Positions 26,599 through 34,817 are shown, counted from the stretch's first letter. The stretch is DNA of 47,112 nt from Cupriavidus sp. (GCA_031181345.1 JAPSLC010000041.1:1-47112), one strand, 5' to 3'. A program made the numbers and translations. The notes: generated from the sequence alone by a model not told the origin.

Positions 26599-26966
26599 GA
26601 TCTCTCCTCGGAGAAAGCCGCTGCCCGTCGTATCGGCGCGATGCGCTGCACCCGCAAAGGGCGAGGCGAGTGCCGGTGCCTGCTCTTAATGTAGAGCAAA
26701 AACCAGGCGGTGGCGGGAAAGGGAGAGCGGGGGGAGGACCGGCGGGGCCGGCGCTGCGAGTCAGCAGCGGGAAGACCGCGAGGGGGACAGCGGGAGGACC
26801 GCGAGAGGTGCAGCGCGGGGGGGGGGCGGGGGGCCCCCCCCGGGGGGGGGGGGCCGGGGCCGCCGGGGGGGGGGAAATAAACCTGGGGGTGAGTATTGGG
26901 CGGGGGGGTGGGGGGGCGGCGAACCGCCCGCTGGGGCGGTCCGCCGATACGTCCGAGTCAGGCAAA
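26599..26966. other. Gene-free, G-homopolymer-rich interval
   Basis: These 368 bp between gdh and the Bug gene contain runs of 10, 12 and 10 G (26817-26826, 26842-26853, 26865-26874) and a C run (26834-26841). Upstream of these, two imperfect 23-bp units lie at 26765-26787 and 26788-26810, and a third begins at 26811 and dissolves into G. Nothing else in the window looks like this. It is either a G-quadruplex-prone repeat or a low-quality sequence or assembly patch. No gene is called; the gdh promoter must lie here too. Confidence 0.75.
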
Positions 26967-27956
26967 TTACTCGAGCGTGATCTTCTGCTCCTGGGCGATC
27001 TTCTTGCGCAGTTCCAGTTCGCGCTTGATCTGCGCGGCGAATTGCTGCGGCGTGTTGCCGTCAGGATAGGCGCCGCTCTCCGTCAGCCGGCGCTTGGCGG
27101 CCGGGTCCTGCAGGGCCTTGACCGCGGCGTCGTGCAGGCGCGTGACGATCGCGGGCGGCGTGCCGGCCGGCGCGACCAGGCCGTACCAGGCCATATTGTT
27201 GTTGTCCTTCATGCCTTCCTCGGCGAAGGTCGGCACATCGGGCAGGCCCTCGACGCGCTTGGGCGCGGCCACCGCCAGCGCGCGCAGCTTGCCGGACTGG
27301 ATATGCGGCATCGACGACGGCAGGTTGTCGAACTGCCCGCTGACCTGGCCGGCCAGCGTATCGTTCAGCGCGGGGCCCGAGCCGCGGTACGGCACGTGCA
27401 CCATGTCGGTCTTGGTGGTCAGCTTGAACAGCTCGCCGTCCAGATGCGAGATGCTGCCCTTGCCGGCCGACGCGTAGCTGTACTTGCCGGGCTCGGCGCG
27501 CAGCAGCGCGATGAACTCCTTCAGGTTCCTGGCCGGGACCTTCGGGTTGACCGTCAGCACGTTCGGCACGTTGACGAGGTTGGTGATCGGCGCGAAGTCC
27601 TTCAGCGGGTCGTACGGGTTCTTCGGATTGGTGGCCGGGTTCGTCGCCATCGTGCTGACCGTGGCGATGCCGATCGTGTAGCCGTCGGGCGCCGACTTGG
27701 CGAGCGCGTCGGCGCCGATCGCGCCGCCGCCGCCGCCGCGGTTCTCCACCACCACGGGCTGGCCCAGCTGCCGGCCAAGCGCGTCGGACACCGCGCGGGC
27801 GACGATATCGGTGGTGCCGCCGGCGGCGAACGGAACGATCAGCCGCACCGGCTTGTTGGGATAGGCCTGGGCGTGCGCGACGCCATGGGTCAGGCCGAGT
27901 GCGGCCAGGCAGGCTGCTACGCTGGCGGTCAATGCGGATTTCAAGAATGCCTCCAT
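26967..27956 (-). CDS. Tripartite tricarboxylate receptor-like solute-binding protein (Bug family)
   Basis: The 329-residue product is a periplasmic Bug protein. Signal peptide residues 1-29 end near AHAQA; the mature start YPNKPVRLIVPFAAGGTTDIVAR is the family signature, followed by VVENRGGGGGAIGADALAKSAPDGYT, and VPYRGSGPALNDTLAGQV. Such proteins bind carboxylates or other small molecules; many are orphans, as here with no TctAB transporter beside it. The longer in-frame extension upstream has no family resemblance. A palindrome at 28014-28030 in the upstream region is a candidate operator. Confidence 0.93.
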   Translation of the reverse strand: MEAFLKSALTASVAACLAALGLTHGVAHAQAYPNKPVRLIVPFAAGGTTDIVARAVSDALGRQLGQPVVVENRGGGGGAIGADALAKSAPDGYTIGIATVSTMATNPATNPKNPYDPLKDFAPITNLVNVPNVLTVNPKVPARNLKEFIALLRAEPGKYSYASAGKGSISHLDGELFKLTTKTDMVHVPYRGSGPALNDTLAGQVSGQFDNLPSSMPHIQSGKLRALAVAAPKRVEGLPDVPTFAEEGMKDNNNMAWYGLVAPAGTPPAIVTRLHDAAVKALQDPAAKRRLTESGAYPDGNTPQQFAAQIKRELELRKKIAQEQKITLE

Positions 27957-28013
27957 CTGTTGCGTTGGCCGGCGCTGCGCGCGAAGGGCGGGGCGCCGGT
28001 CGGGGCGGGCATG

Positions 28014-28030
28014 GTTCCGTATTGCGGAAC
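28014..28030. promoter_or_regulatory. Palindromic operator candidate upstream of the Bug gene
   Basis: GTTCCG-TATTG-CGGAAC is a perfect 6-bp inverted repeat with a 5-bp spacer, 58 bp before the Bug start codon. Palindromes of the TTCCG-N5-CGGAA type are bound by IclR-family regulators in related bacteria as far as I recall; the regulator here is not in the window. Confidence 0.45.
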
Positions 28031-28138
28031 TTGGTTTCGTAATATGCCCGGACCGGCATTCAACCCGGAAAGGCGCGGCGGGGATATCCGTAACAACCCG
28101 TAACAAGCACGGGCAGCGCAAACAGGAAGGACGCAAAC

Positions 28139-28171
28139 AAAAAGGCCGGGCTGCGATGCAGTCCGGCCTTT
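28139..28171 (-). terminator. Terminator of the first tRNA-Lys gene
   Basis: Arms GGCCGGGCTGC (28144-28154) and GCAGTCCGGCC (28158-28168), with one G-T wobble and a 3-base loop, are flanked by five A on the left, which read as a T5 tract on the minus strand. It lies just after the tRNA 3' end. The right side has TTT, so it may also stop plus-strand transcription. Confidence 0.8.
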
Positions 28172-28183
28172 CGAGGAATTCGG

Positions 28184-28259
28184 TGGTGGGGCGTGAGTGA
28201 CTCGAACACTCGACCTACGGATTAAGAGTCCGCTGCTCTACCAACTGAGCTAACGCCCC
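28184..28259 (-). tRNA. tRNA-Lys (anticodon CTT)
   Basis: A 76-nt tRNA with encoded CCA. The minus strand starts GGGGCGTTAGCTCAGTTGG, giving a 7-bp acceptor stem with ACGCCCC, a D-arm TAGCTCAGTTGGTAGAGC pattern, anticodon stem GCGGA/TCCGT with loop CTCTTAA (anticodon CTT, lysine), and the T-arm around GTTCGAGTC. The second copy at 31038-31113 is identical. Confidence 0.96.
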
Positions 28260-28272
28260 AACGAAGTCCGCT

Positions 28273-28301
28273 ATTCTAGCGCGGCCCTTTCGAGTTTGCA
28301 A
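28273..28301 (-). promoter_or_regulatory. Promoter of the first tRNA-Lys gene
   Basis: On the minus strand, TTGCAA (28301-28296), a 17-bp spacer and TAGAAT (28278-28273) lie just before the tRNA 5' end. Confidence 0.7.
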
Positions 28302-28414
28302 GCACCGAAGCGATGCCGGCGACGCCTGGCACGGCGCGCGACGCGCACGCGGCTACAATCCCCGCTGTCCGCGCGGCCCGCCGTCGCGCCGCCGTTCTCC
28401 GGAGACCTGGTCCG

Positions 28415-29320
28415 ATGCATGCCCGCGTGTTGCGCTATCTGGATGAAGTGGTCCGCCGCGGTTCGATCCGCAAGGCGGCCGAAGCGCTGCACGTGTCGCC
28501 GACAGCGGTCAGCCGGAAGATTCTCGAGCTGGAAGCCGAATTTGGCGCGCCCCTGTTTGAACGGTATCTGCGGCGCCTGCGCCTGACCCCGCTCGGCGAG
28601 ATGGTGCTCGCGCACGTCCGCAAGACCCTGCGGGACCACGAGGCGCTGCTCGAGCGCGTGCAGGCCTACAAGACGGCGCGGCAGGGCAGCGTCACGGTGG
28701 CAACCACCGCGGGCCTGGCCGGCGCATTGATGCCTGCGCTGCTGCATGACTTTGGCCGTCGCCATCCCGGCATCCTGGTGCGGGTACTGGACCTGTCGGT
28801 CAGCAGCATCGTCGCGGCGGTGGCCAGCGGCGCCGCACACCTCGGGCTGGCGTATGACGTGCAGCCGGATTCGGCGATTGCGACGCTGGCGCGGGGCAAC
28901 TGGCCGATCGGCGCGATCGTTGCGCCTTCGCATCCATTGGCGGGACAGCGCTCGGTCATGCTGGCCGACTGCGTCGGCTATCCGCTGATCCTGCCGGAAA
29001 GCACGATGTCGATCCGCGGGCTGCTGGACGATGCCTTCGAGCAAGCCGCCATTTCCGCGCCCCCGGCGGTCGAGACCACGTCGACGGCCCTGATGCGGGC
29101 GCTGGTGATGCTGGGCGGCGGCATCGCCTTGCTCAATCCGCTCGACGTGCTGCACGAGTGCGCGGCCGGTACGCTGGCCTTCGTGCCGCTTGCCGATGGG
29201 CAACTGCCGATGCAGCGGCTGGAACTGTTTGCGCGCGCGAGCGGCCAACTGGATCCGGCAGCATCGCTGATGGCCGAACAGATCGCCGCCGGCGTGGCGG
29301 CCGCATCGGAAGCCCGCTAG
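28415..29320 (+). CDS. LysR-family transcriptional regulator
   Basis: The 301-residue product has an N-terminal winged helix (residues about 5-60; RRGSIRKAAEALHVSPTAVSRKILELE represented by its HTH pieces SIRKAAEALHVSPTAVSR) and a LysR substrate-binding domain from about 90 on. The effector is unknown. ATG 28415 (MHARVLRYLDEVV) is preferred over an upstream frame starting at 28313 that would overlap the tRNA promoter region and has no family resemblance. It lies 179 bp before the amidohydrolase on the same strand, so it may regulate that gene. Confidence 0.9.
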   Translation: MHARVLRYLDEVVRRGSIRKAAEALHVSPTAVSRKILELEAEFGAPLFERYLRRLRLTPLGEMVLAHVRKTLRDHEALLERVQAYKTARQGSVTVATTAGLAGALMPALLHDFGRRHPGILVRVLDLSVSSIVAAVASGAAHLGLAYDVQPDSAIATLARGNWPIGAIVAPSHPLAGQRSVMLADCVGYPLILPESTMSIRGLLDDAFEQAAISAPPAVETTSTALMRALVMLGGGIALLNPLDVLHECAAGTLAFVPLADGQLPMQRLELFARASGQLDPAASLMAEQIAAGVAAASEAR

Positions 29321-29455
29321 CGCAAGACGCTGGCGGGTGTGCATCCAGCGTGCACACCGTGGTCGAAATTCGGCGCTACCGCATCGCGCCCTTGCGCGCT
29401 TAGACTGCGCGCGCCGGCACCCGCAATGCCCGGCGATATTCGATCCCTGACCTTT

Positions 29456-29476
29456 CCCTTTCCCTTTCCCTTTCCC
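29456..29476. repeat. C-tract / G-quadruplex-type hexamer repeat before the amidohydrolase
   Basis: Four CCC tracts separated by TTT lie at 29456-29476, part of four CCTTTC hexamers starting at 29451, ending 23 bp before the amidohydrolase start. The minus strand reads GGG-AAA-GGG-AAA-GGG-AAA-GGG, a canonical G-quadruplex motif on the template strand. Confidence 0.85.
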
Positions 29477-29499
29477 ATTCCGATGCGGAGACTGCCGAC

Positions 29500-30879
29500 A
29501 TGACGCTGATCCTGACCCACGCCGACGTCCTGGTGACCATGGACGCGAACCGCCGCGAGATCGTCGACGGCGCGCTGGTCGCCGAAGGGCCGGCGATCCA
29601 GTGGGTCGGCGCGACCGCCGATCTGCCGGCCGCCTGGCGCGCGCGCATCGACGATGGCAGCGCGCAGGTGCTCGACATGCGCGGCCATGTGGTGCTGCCC
29701 GGTCTGATCAACACGCACCATCACATGTACCAGAGCCTGACGCGGGCGGTGCCGGCGGCGCAGGATGCGGAACTGTTCGGCTGGCTCAGCGAGCTGTACA
29801 TGATGTGGGCCAACCTGACGCCGCCCATGATCGCCGCGTCGACCCGCACCGCGATGGCCGAGCTGATGCTGTCGGGCTGCACCACCACCAGCGACCACCT
29901 CTATCTGTATCCCAACGGATCGCGCCTGGACGACGCGATCGAGGCCGCCGCGCAGATGGGCATGCGCTTCCATGCGGCGCGCGGCTCGATGAGCGTGGGA
30001 CGCAGCCAGGGCGGGCTGCCGCCCGATGCGGTGGTCGAGCAAGAAGAGGCGATCCTGCGCGACAGCCAGCGGCTGATCGAGCAATACCACGATGCCTCGC
30101 GCCACGCGATGCTGCGCGTGGTGCTGGCGCCGTGCTCGCCGTTCTCGGTGTCGCGCGAGCTGATGCGGGAGTCGGCGGCGATGGCGCGCCACCATGGCGT
30201 CTCGCTGCATACCCATCTGGCCGAGAACGACAACGACGTCGCCTATTCGCTGGAGCGCTTCGGCATGACGCCCGCGCAGTATGCCGAGGACCTGGGCTGG
30301 GTCGGCCATGATGTCTGGCACGCGCACTGCGTCAAGCTCGACCCCGACGGCATCGCGCTGTTCGCGCGCACCGGCACCGGCATCGCCCACTGTCCGTGCT
30401 CGAACATGCGGCTCGCTTCCGGCATTGCGCCGGTGCGCGCGATGCGCGATGCCGGGGTGCCGGTCGGGCTCGGCGTCGATGGCAGCGCGTCCAACGACGG
30501 CGCGCATATGCTGGGCGAGGTACGCCAGGCCATGCTGCTGCAACGGGTCGGCTATGGACCGGCGGCGATGGGCGCGCGTGAGGCGCTGGAGATCGCCACG
30601 CTCGGCGGCGCGAAGGTGCTGAACCGCGACGATATCGGCGCGCTGGCGCCGGGCATGTCGGCCGACTTCGTCGCCTTCGACATGTCGGCGGTCGGCTATG
30701 CCGGCGGCGGACACGATCCGGTCGCCGCGCTGGTGTTCTGCACGCCGGGCACGGTGTCGACCAGCGTGATCAACGGCAGGGTGGTGGTGCTCGATGGCAT
30801 GTTGCTGAGCGCCGATCTGCCGGCGGTGCTGGCCGAGCACCGGCGCATGGCGCGCGAGCTAGCGAGCGCGCCGCGCTGA
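29500..30879 (+). CDS. 8-oxoguanine deaminase-like amidohydrolase (AtzB/TrzN-type family)
   Basis: The 459-residue protein belongs to the cytosine/guanine deaminase-type amidohydrolases. Metal ligands are visible: GLINTHHHMYQS (HxH at residues 73-75), HTHLAEND (237-244), HAHC (274-277) and GLGVDGSASND (Asp327). The pattern fits 8-oxoguanine deaminase or hydroxydechloroatrazine ethylaminohydrolase, which are homologous; I cannot separate them by eye. It would act in the cytoplasm on purine- or triazine-like rings. It follows the LysR gene and ends before a terminator and the second tRNA-Lys. Confidence 0.8.
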   Translation: MTLILTHADVLVTMDANRREIVDGALVAEGPAIQWVGATADLPAAWRARIDDGSAQVLDMRGHVVLPGLINTHHHMYQSLTRAVPAAQDAELFGWLSELYMMWANLTPPMIAASTRTAMAELMLSGCTTTSDHLYLYPNGSRLDDAIEAAAQMGMRFHAARGSMSVGRSQGGLPPDAVVEQEEAILRDSQRLIEQYHDASRHAMLRVVLAPCSPFSVSRELMRESAAMARHHGVSLHTHLAENDNDVAYSLERFGMTPAQYAEDLGWVGHDVWHAHCVKLDPDGIALFARTGTGIAHCPCSNMRLASGIAPVRAMRDAGVPVGLGVDGSASNDGAHMLGEVRQAMLLQRVGYGPAAMGAREALEIATLGGAKVLNRDDIGALAPGMSADFVAFDMSAVGYAGGGHDPVAALVFCTPGTVSTSVINGRVVVLDGMLLSADLPAVLAEHRRMARELASAPR

Positions 30880-30989
30880 AGTTCCGGCGGGCGTTTCTAC
30901 CGATTCTTCGCGCACAAAAAAGGGGGGACGATGGCGGCCGTCATGCCGCCGTGCTGCAACCCCGGCGAAGGCGGAATGGCGGGCAAAAC

Positions 30990-31024
30990 AAAAAGGCCGG
31001 CGCTGCGAAGCAGCCCGGCCTTTT
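30990..31024. terminator. Bidirectional terminator between amidohydrolase and second tRNA-Lys
   Basis: Stem GGCCGGCGCTGC/GCAGCCCGGCC with a short GAA-containing loop is flanked by five A on the left and TTTT on the right, so it can end the amidohydrolase transcript on the plus strand and the tRNA on the minus strand. Confidence 0.8.
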
Positions 31025-31037
31025 CTACAATTTTCGC

Positions 31038-31113
31038 TGGTGGGGCGTGAGTGACTCGAACACTCGACCTACGGATTAAGAGTCCGCTGCTCTACCAACT
31101 GAGCTAACGCCCC
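31038..31113 (-). tRNA. tRNA-Lys (anticodon CTT), second copy
   Basis: Base-identical to 28184-28259, with encoded CCA. The identity extends 11 bp upstream of the 5' end. Anticodon loop CTCTTAA gives CTT. Confidence 0.96.
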
Positions 31114-31126
31114 AACGAAGTCCGAA

Positions 31127-31154
31127 ATTCTAGCATCATTTGTAAAGTTGTCAA
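31127..31154 (-). promoter_or_regulatory. Promoter of the second tRNA-Lys gene
   Basis: On the minus strand a consensus TTGACA (31154-31149), a 16-bp spacer and an extended -10 TGCTAGAAT (TAGAAT at 31132-31127) precede the tRNA. Confidence 0.75.
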
Positions 31155-31287
31155 ATCCCGAGGCGGGATATCGCTTCGGTCCGCGTGACAAAATTTGCGC
31201 ACGCCGATGGAACTCGGGAGGGTGGCGGCAGTCTCGGCAGATGACCGATCGTCGCAAAGGACTTTTGTGCGAGGCCGGCGGGACCCA

Positions 31288-31296
31288 TGTTAGGAT
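31288..31296 (+). promoter_or_regulatory. Possible -10 of the DUF1488 gene
   Basis: TGTTAGGAT resembles an extended -10 box (TAGGAT) 32 bp before the start. TTGTGC at 31265-31270 is 20 bp away, too far for a good -35, so this is weak. Confidence 0.3.
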
Positions 31297-31327
31297 GCCC
31301 ACTCACTTGCAATGGAGGGCTGTACCG

Positions 31328-31591
31328 ATGGAGATCAAATTCCAGGAGCAAGATCGTTATGACATCAATAACGAGGGCTTGCTGTTTCACGCCATTGTCG
31401 ACGGCCAGAAGGTGACCTGCGTGGTCACGCGCGAGGCATTGTGGGAAGGATTCAGCGCCGACCAGGTGCTGTCGCTCGAAGAAGCATTCCGCGCCGGCCG
31501 CGATACCATCGAACGCGCCGCTGTCGTGCTGATCGAACAGGGCGTGCCGCAGCCCATCGTGGTCAAGCGCGCGCACGTGGCGCCCGTCTGA
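31328..31591 (+). CDS. DUF1488-family protein
   Basis: The 87-residue protein has the DUF1488 pattern: EIKFQEQDRYD at the start, VTREALWEGFSADQVLSLEEAFRAG represented by its core, and VLIEQGVPQPIVVKRAH at the end. Small, acidic, soluble; function unknown. ATG 31328 follows GGAGGGCTG and is preferred over an upstream frame that runs into the tRNA promoter. It stands alone and ends at a hairpin terminator. Confidence 0.75.
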   Translation: MEIKFQEQDRYDINNEGLLFHAIVDGQKVTCVVTREALWEGFSADQVLSLEEAFRAGRDTIERAAVVLIEQGVPQPIVVKRAHVAPV

Positions 31592-31659
31592 GCAGGGGCG
31601 CCCGCATCGGACCGCTACGGTCCGGGCAACAGGGCGCGCTGCGGCTGGACCCAGTCTGG

Positions 31660-31683
31660 CGCCGGTTTCATACCGGCGTTTTT
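31660..31683 (+). terminator. Terminator of the DUF1488 gene
   Basis: A 7-bp stem CGCCGGT-TTCAT-ACCGGCG is followed by T5, ending at the stop codon of sulP on the other strand. A second hairpin without T-tract, CGGACCG-CTA-CGGTCCG, lies at 31608-31624. Confidence 0.8.
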
Positions 31684-33611
31684 CATTTCCGCTTCGCAGA
31701 TTCGATCGCGCCAGCCGTGGCTTCCGGCTCGGCGGCTTGGTTCAATACGTCCGCACTGTCCGCTCTGTCCCCTACTTCATCCACTCCGTCCGCCTTCGTG
31801 CCCTGCGCCGGTTGAACCGATTCGCCGGGTGCCGCGGCCTCGTGGGGACACTCCTCGAACACCCGCACCGTACAGGTCGCGCAGATCCGCGGATCGAGCG
31901 TGGGCACGATGCTGTGCAGCGCGTGCCGCTTGGTGGCGAAGATATGGTCCTCGCCGAGCTTGGCGACAAAGCCGGTCTGCGCCCAGGTCTGCAGCACCTG
32001 CGAGCGCGGACGGTGGAAATAGAGATCGCCGCCCAGCGCGCGGCGCTCGGCCAGTTCCGCCTCCCACATTTCCGCGCCGGCCAGGTCGATGAAGTTCATG
32101 CTCTTGGTCATCGCCAGCAGCCGCGTCTGCGTCGGCATCTGCGCGCGCGCCTCGTGCAGCCGGTCGGTGACGTACTGCACCGCGCCGAAGAAGATCGCGC
32201 CTTCCATCCGGATCAGCTTGAGCTGCGGGCATTCCGGCTGGGGCCGCCGCAGTTCGTCCAGCGGCGTGAAGCGCCGGTCGGGGTCGTCGGCGTCCGGCAC
32301 CAGCGTGCGCACCGCCGGCCGTGACGTGCGGTACAGATAGGCGACCAGCGACAGCACCGTGCCCAGCAGTACCGCCATCTCGAGCCGGATCACCAGCGTG
32401 GCGGCGAAGGTGCCGAGCGCGATCGCGAACTCGGTGCGCGAGAGCCGCGCGATGCGGCGCAGGCGCGCGAAATCGAACAGACCCCAGGCCACCAGCAGCA
32501 GCATCGCGGCGATGGCAGCGAGCGGAATCTGCGCCAGCAGCGGCGCGCTGACCGCGACCAGCGCGACCAGCAGCAGGGCAGAGAACACGCTGGCCAGCGG
32601 CGTCTGCGCGCCGGCTTCGAAGTTGGGCATCGAACGATTGAGCGAGCCGCACGAGATATAGGCCGAGAAGAAGCCGCCGGCGATATTCGACAGCCCCTGT
32701 CCGATGAATTCGCGATTGGCGTCGATGTGCTGGCCCGACCGCAGCGCGACCGCCTTGGCGATCGAGATTGATTGCCCGAGCGCGACGATGGTCAGCGCCG
32801 AGGCGATGCCGAGCAGGTCGGACAGCCGGTCCCAAGGGATATCGGGAATACGGAAGGGGGGAATGGCCGCCGGAATCGGACCGACCACGTCGACATGATG
32901 GGCGCCGCTCCAGCCGCTGCGGTTCAGCAGCCAGGCGCACAGGAAGCCGGCCAGCAGCCCGAGCAGCATGAACGGTAGCCGGCGCGCAACACGCTTGACC
33001 GCCAGCGTGACCGCCAGCGTCACCGCGCCTACCGCCGCCGCGCTCCAGTTGATCGTGGCGGCATGCTCGAACAGGTGGCGCACGACGCCGAAGGCGCTGG
33101 TGCCGGTCGGCACCTGCAGCCCGAACAGGTCCTTGAGCGCGTACAGCGCAATCAACGAGGCCGCGCCGCAGGTAAAGCCAAGCAATACCGACGGCGAGAT
33201 GAAGTTGGCCAGCGAGCCGAGCCGCAGCGTGCCGACCCCGAACTGCAGCACCCCCACAAGAATCGTGACGACCAGCGCCAGGTTGATGTACTCGGGACTG
33301 CCGGCGAAGGCGATCGGGCTGAGCATTGCGAACAGCGCCAGCGAATTCGCATTGGTGGGGCCCGACATCACGTGCCAGCTCGAGCCGAACAGCGCGGCAA
33401 CGATGCAGGGCACCACCGCCGCGTAGATGCCGTATTGCGGCGGCAGCCCGGCCAGCGTGGCGAAGGCCACGCCCTGCGGCAACACCAGCACCGCGCCGAG
33501 CAGGCCGGCCAGCATGTCGGCGCGCAGCGTCGCCGCGGTGACGCGATGGCGCCAGGCCGGCAGCAGCCGTTGCCAGCCGCGGACGGGGCGGCTCACCGCC
33601 GGCGCGTTCAC
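31683..33611 (-). CDS. SulP-family anion transporter with STAS domain
   Basis: The 642-residue protein has about 11-12 membrane segments, starting with RADMLAGLLGAVLVLPQGVAFATLAGLPPQYGIYAA, cited only by its core LPQGVAFATLAGLPPQYG, the SulP hallmark. A C-terminal STAS domain (about residues 475-580; KLIRMEGAIFFGAVQYVTDRL, NFIDLAGAEMWEAEL) is followed by an unusual Cys-containing tail (RICATCTVRVFEECP) and a low-complexity end. Such proteins import sulfate, bicarbonate or C4-dicarboxylates; substrate cannot be told. The start is GTG at 33611 without a clear Shine-Dalgarno, so it is a little uncertain. Confidence 0.87.
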   Translation of the reverse strand: MNAPAVSRPVRGWQRLLPAWRHRVTAATLRADMLAGLLGAVLVLPQGVAFATLAGLPPQYGIYAAVVPCIVAALFGSSWHVMSGPTNANSLALFAMLSPIAFAGSPEYINLALVVTILVGVLQFGVGTLRLGSLANFISPSVLLGFTCGAASLIALYALKDLFGLQVPTGTSAFGVVRHLFEHAATINWSAAAVGAVTLAVTLAVKRVARRLPFMLLGLLAGFLCAWLLNRSGWSGAHHVDVVGPIPAAIPPFRIPDIPWDRLSDLLGIASALTIVALGQSISIAKAVALRSGQHIDANREFIGQGLSNIAGGFFSAYISCGSLNRSMPNFEAGAQTPLASVFSALLLVALVAVSAPLLAQIPLAAIAAMLLLVAWGLFDFARLRRIARLSRTEFAIALGTFAATLVIRLEMAVLLGTVLSLVAYLYRTSRPAVRTLVPDADDPDRRFTPLDELRRPQPECPQLKLIRMEGAIFFGAVQYVTDRLHEARAQMPTQTRLLAMTKSMNFIDLAGAEMWEAELAERRALGGDLYFHRPRSQVLQTWAQTGFVAKLGEDHIFATKRHALHSIVPTLDPRICATCTVRVFEECPHEAAAPGESVQPAQGTKADGVDEVGDRADSADVLNQAAEPEATAGAIESAKRK

Positions 33612-33807
33612 CGGAAGGTCGCGGGAACGGCGTCCCGCGGCAGGTCAGTGGGGCCGGCGACGGTCGTCAGGCGGGCGGGAAGAAAGGCGAGGGAAGGGAA
33701 CGGTTGCACGGCTTGCATGGCGGGCCCGAGGGGCTGCGCGCCGGCTCGTGGTCCGGCGCGTCGGTGGTGTCTCTGCCCCGCATGATAAGCGATGCCGCCG
33801 CCATTCG

Positions 33808-33835
33808 AAAAACATCGCCCGGGCGGGCGATGTTT
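33808..33835 (-). terminator. Terminator of the prlC-xthA operon
   Basis: A perfect 11-bp stem, AAACATCGCCC (33810-33820) with GGGCGATGTTT (33825-33835), has a 4-base loop. On the minus strand the stem is followed by a T5 tract (plus A tract at 33808-33812). It lies in the 300-bp gap between xthA and sulP; nothing else in that gap was recognised apart from the presumed sulP promoter. Confidence 0.85.
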
Positions 33836-33911
33836 CAGGACCAATGACAGCGATCAACGGCCAAGGCGATGAAACGGCCGCCGCAGCCATCGCCGCAACG
33901 GCCGCTCGAGC

Positions 33912-34817
33912 TCAGCCGAGCCGCACGGTGGCGACAACCGGCGTATGGTCCGACGGCTGTTCCCATTTGCGCGGCGTGCGGTCGATGGTGCAGTCGGTGC
34001 AGCGCTCGCGCAGCGCCGGCGACAGCAGGATATGGTCGATCCGCAGGCCGGCATTGCGGCGGAAGGCCAGCATCCGATAGTCCCACCACGAGAAGCTCTT
34101 CTCGGGCTGCTCGAACAGCCGGAAGGCGTCGACAAAACCCAGTTCCAGCAGCCGCTGGAAGGCGGCGCGCTCCGGCGGCGAGACCAGGTTCTGGCCTTCC
34201 CACTTCGCCGGGTCGTGCACGTCGCGGTCCTCGGGTGCGATATTGAAGTCGCCCAGCAGCGCAAGCTTCGGATAGCGCTGCAGTTCCTCGCGCAGCGACG
34301 CGGTCAGCGCCTCGAGCCAGCGCAGCTTGTAGGCGAACTTGTCGCTGTCGGGGGCCTGGCCGTTGGGGAAGTACGCGCAGACCAAGCGCACGTCGCCATA
34401 GGTGCCGGCGACCACGCGCTGCTGTTCGTCCTCGAAGCCCGGGATATTGCGCACCACATCGGTGGCGGGCGGCATGGTCGTGTTGCGCGCCAGGATCGCC
34501 ACGCCGTTATAGGTCTTCTGGCCGACGAAGATGCTGCGAAAGCCCGCGCTCTCCAGTTCCGCCAGCGGGTACTTGTCCTCGGGCAGCTTCAGTTCCTGCA
34601 GGCACAGCGCGTCGATCGGCGTGTCGGCGTTCTCCTGCGCGATCAGCCAGTCGAGCACCTGCGGCAGCCGGATCTTCAGCGAGTTGACATTCCACGAGGC
34701 AATCCGCAGCGTGGCCGGCGCGGTGGCCGGCACGGGCGGCGGCAGCGTGCTGCCAGGGGCCGGGACGGCCGCGGCGCCGTCGATACCGGCCAGCAGGTCG
34801 TCGGGCGCGCCGCTCAT
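33912..34817 (-). CDS. xthA: Exodeoxyribonuclease III (AP endonuclease)
   Basis: The 301-residue protein is an Xth/APE1-type nuclease that cleaves at abasic sites and degrades 3' ends. Motifs: IASWNVNSLKIRLPQV (Asn), LCLQELKLPEDKYP (metal Glu75), LLGDFNIAPEDRDVHDP (Asp/Asn), RRNAGLRIDHILLS and SDHTPVVATV (His). The first 36 residues before IASWNVNSLK are a Pro/Ala-rich extension not found in E. coli Xth; an in-frame GTG at about codon 29 could be the true start, but the ATG at 34817 overlaps the prlC stop as ATGA, supporting coupling. Confidence 0.92.
   Translation of the reverse strand: MSGAPDDLLAGIDGAAAVPAPGSTLPPPVPATAPATLRIASWNVNSLKIRLPQVLDWLIAQENADTPIDALCLQELKLPEDKYPLAELESAGFRSIFVGQKTYNGVAILARNTTMPPATDVVRNIPGFEDEQQRVVAGTYGDVRLVCAYFPNGQAPDSDKFAYKLRWLEALTASLREELQRYPKLALLGDFNIAPEDRDVHDPAKWEGQNLVSPPERAAFQRLLELGFVDAFRLFEQPEKSFSWWDYRMLAFRRNAGLRIDHILLSPALRERCTDCTIDRTPRKWEQPSDHTPVVATVRLG

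Noticed and set aside
21247..26694. Plus-strand open frame of 1,815 codons antisense to NAD-glutamate dehydrogenase
   Set aside because: Long antisense frames are common over high-GC genes with strong third-position bias. The translation is Arg/Ala/Gly/His-rich without domains, and the opposite strand encodes a complete, well-conserved enzyme.
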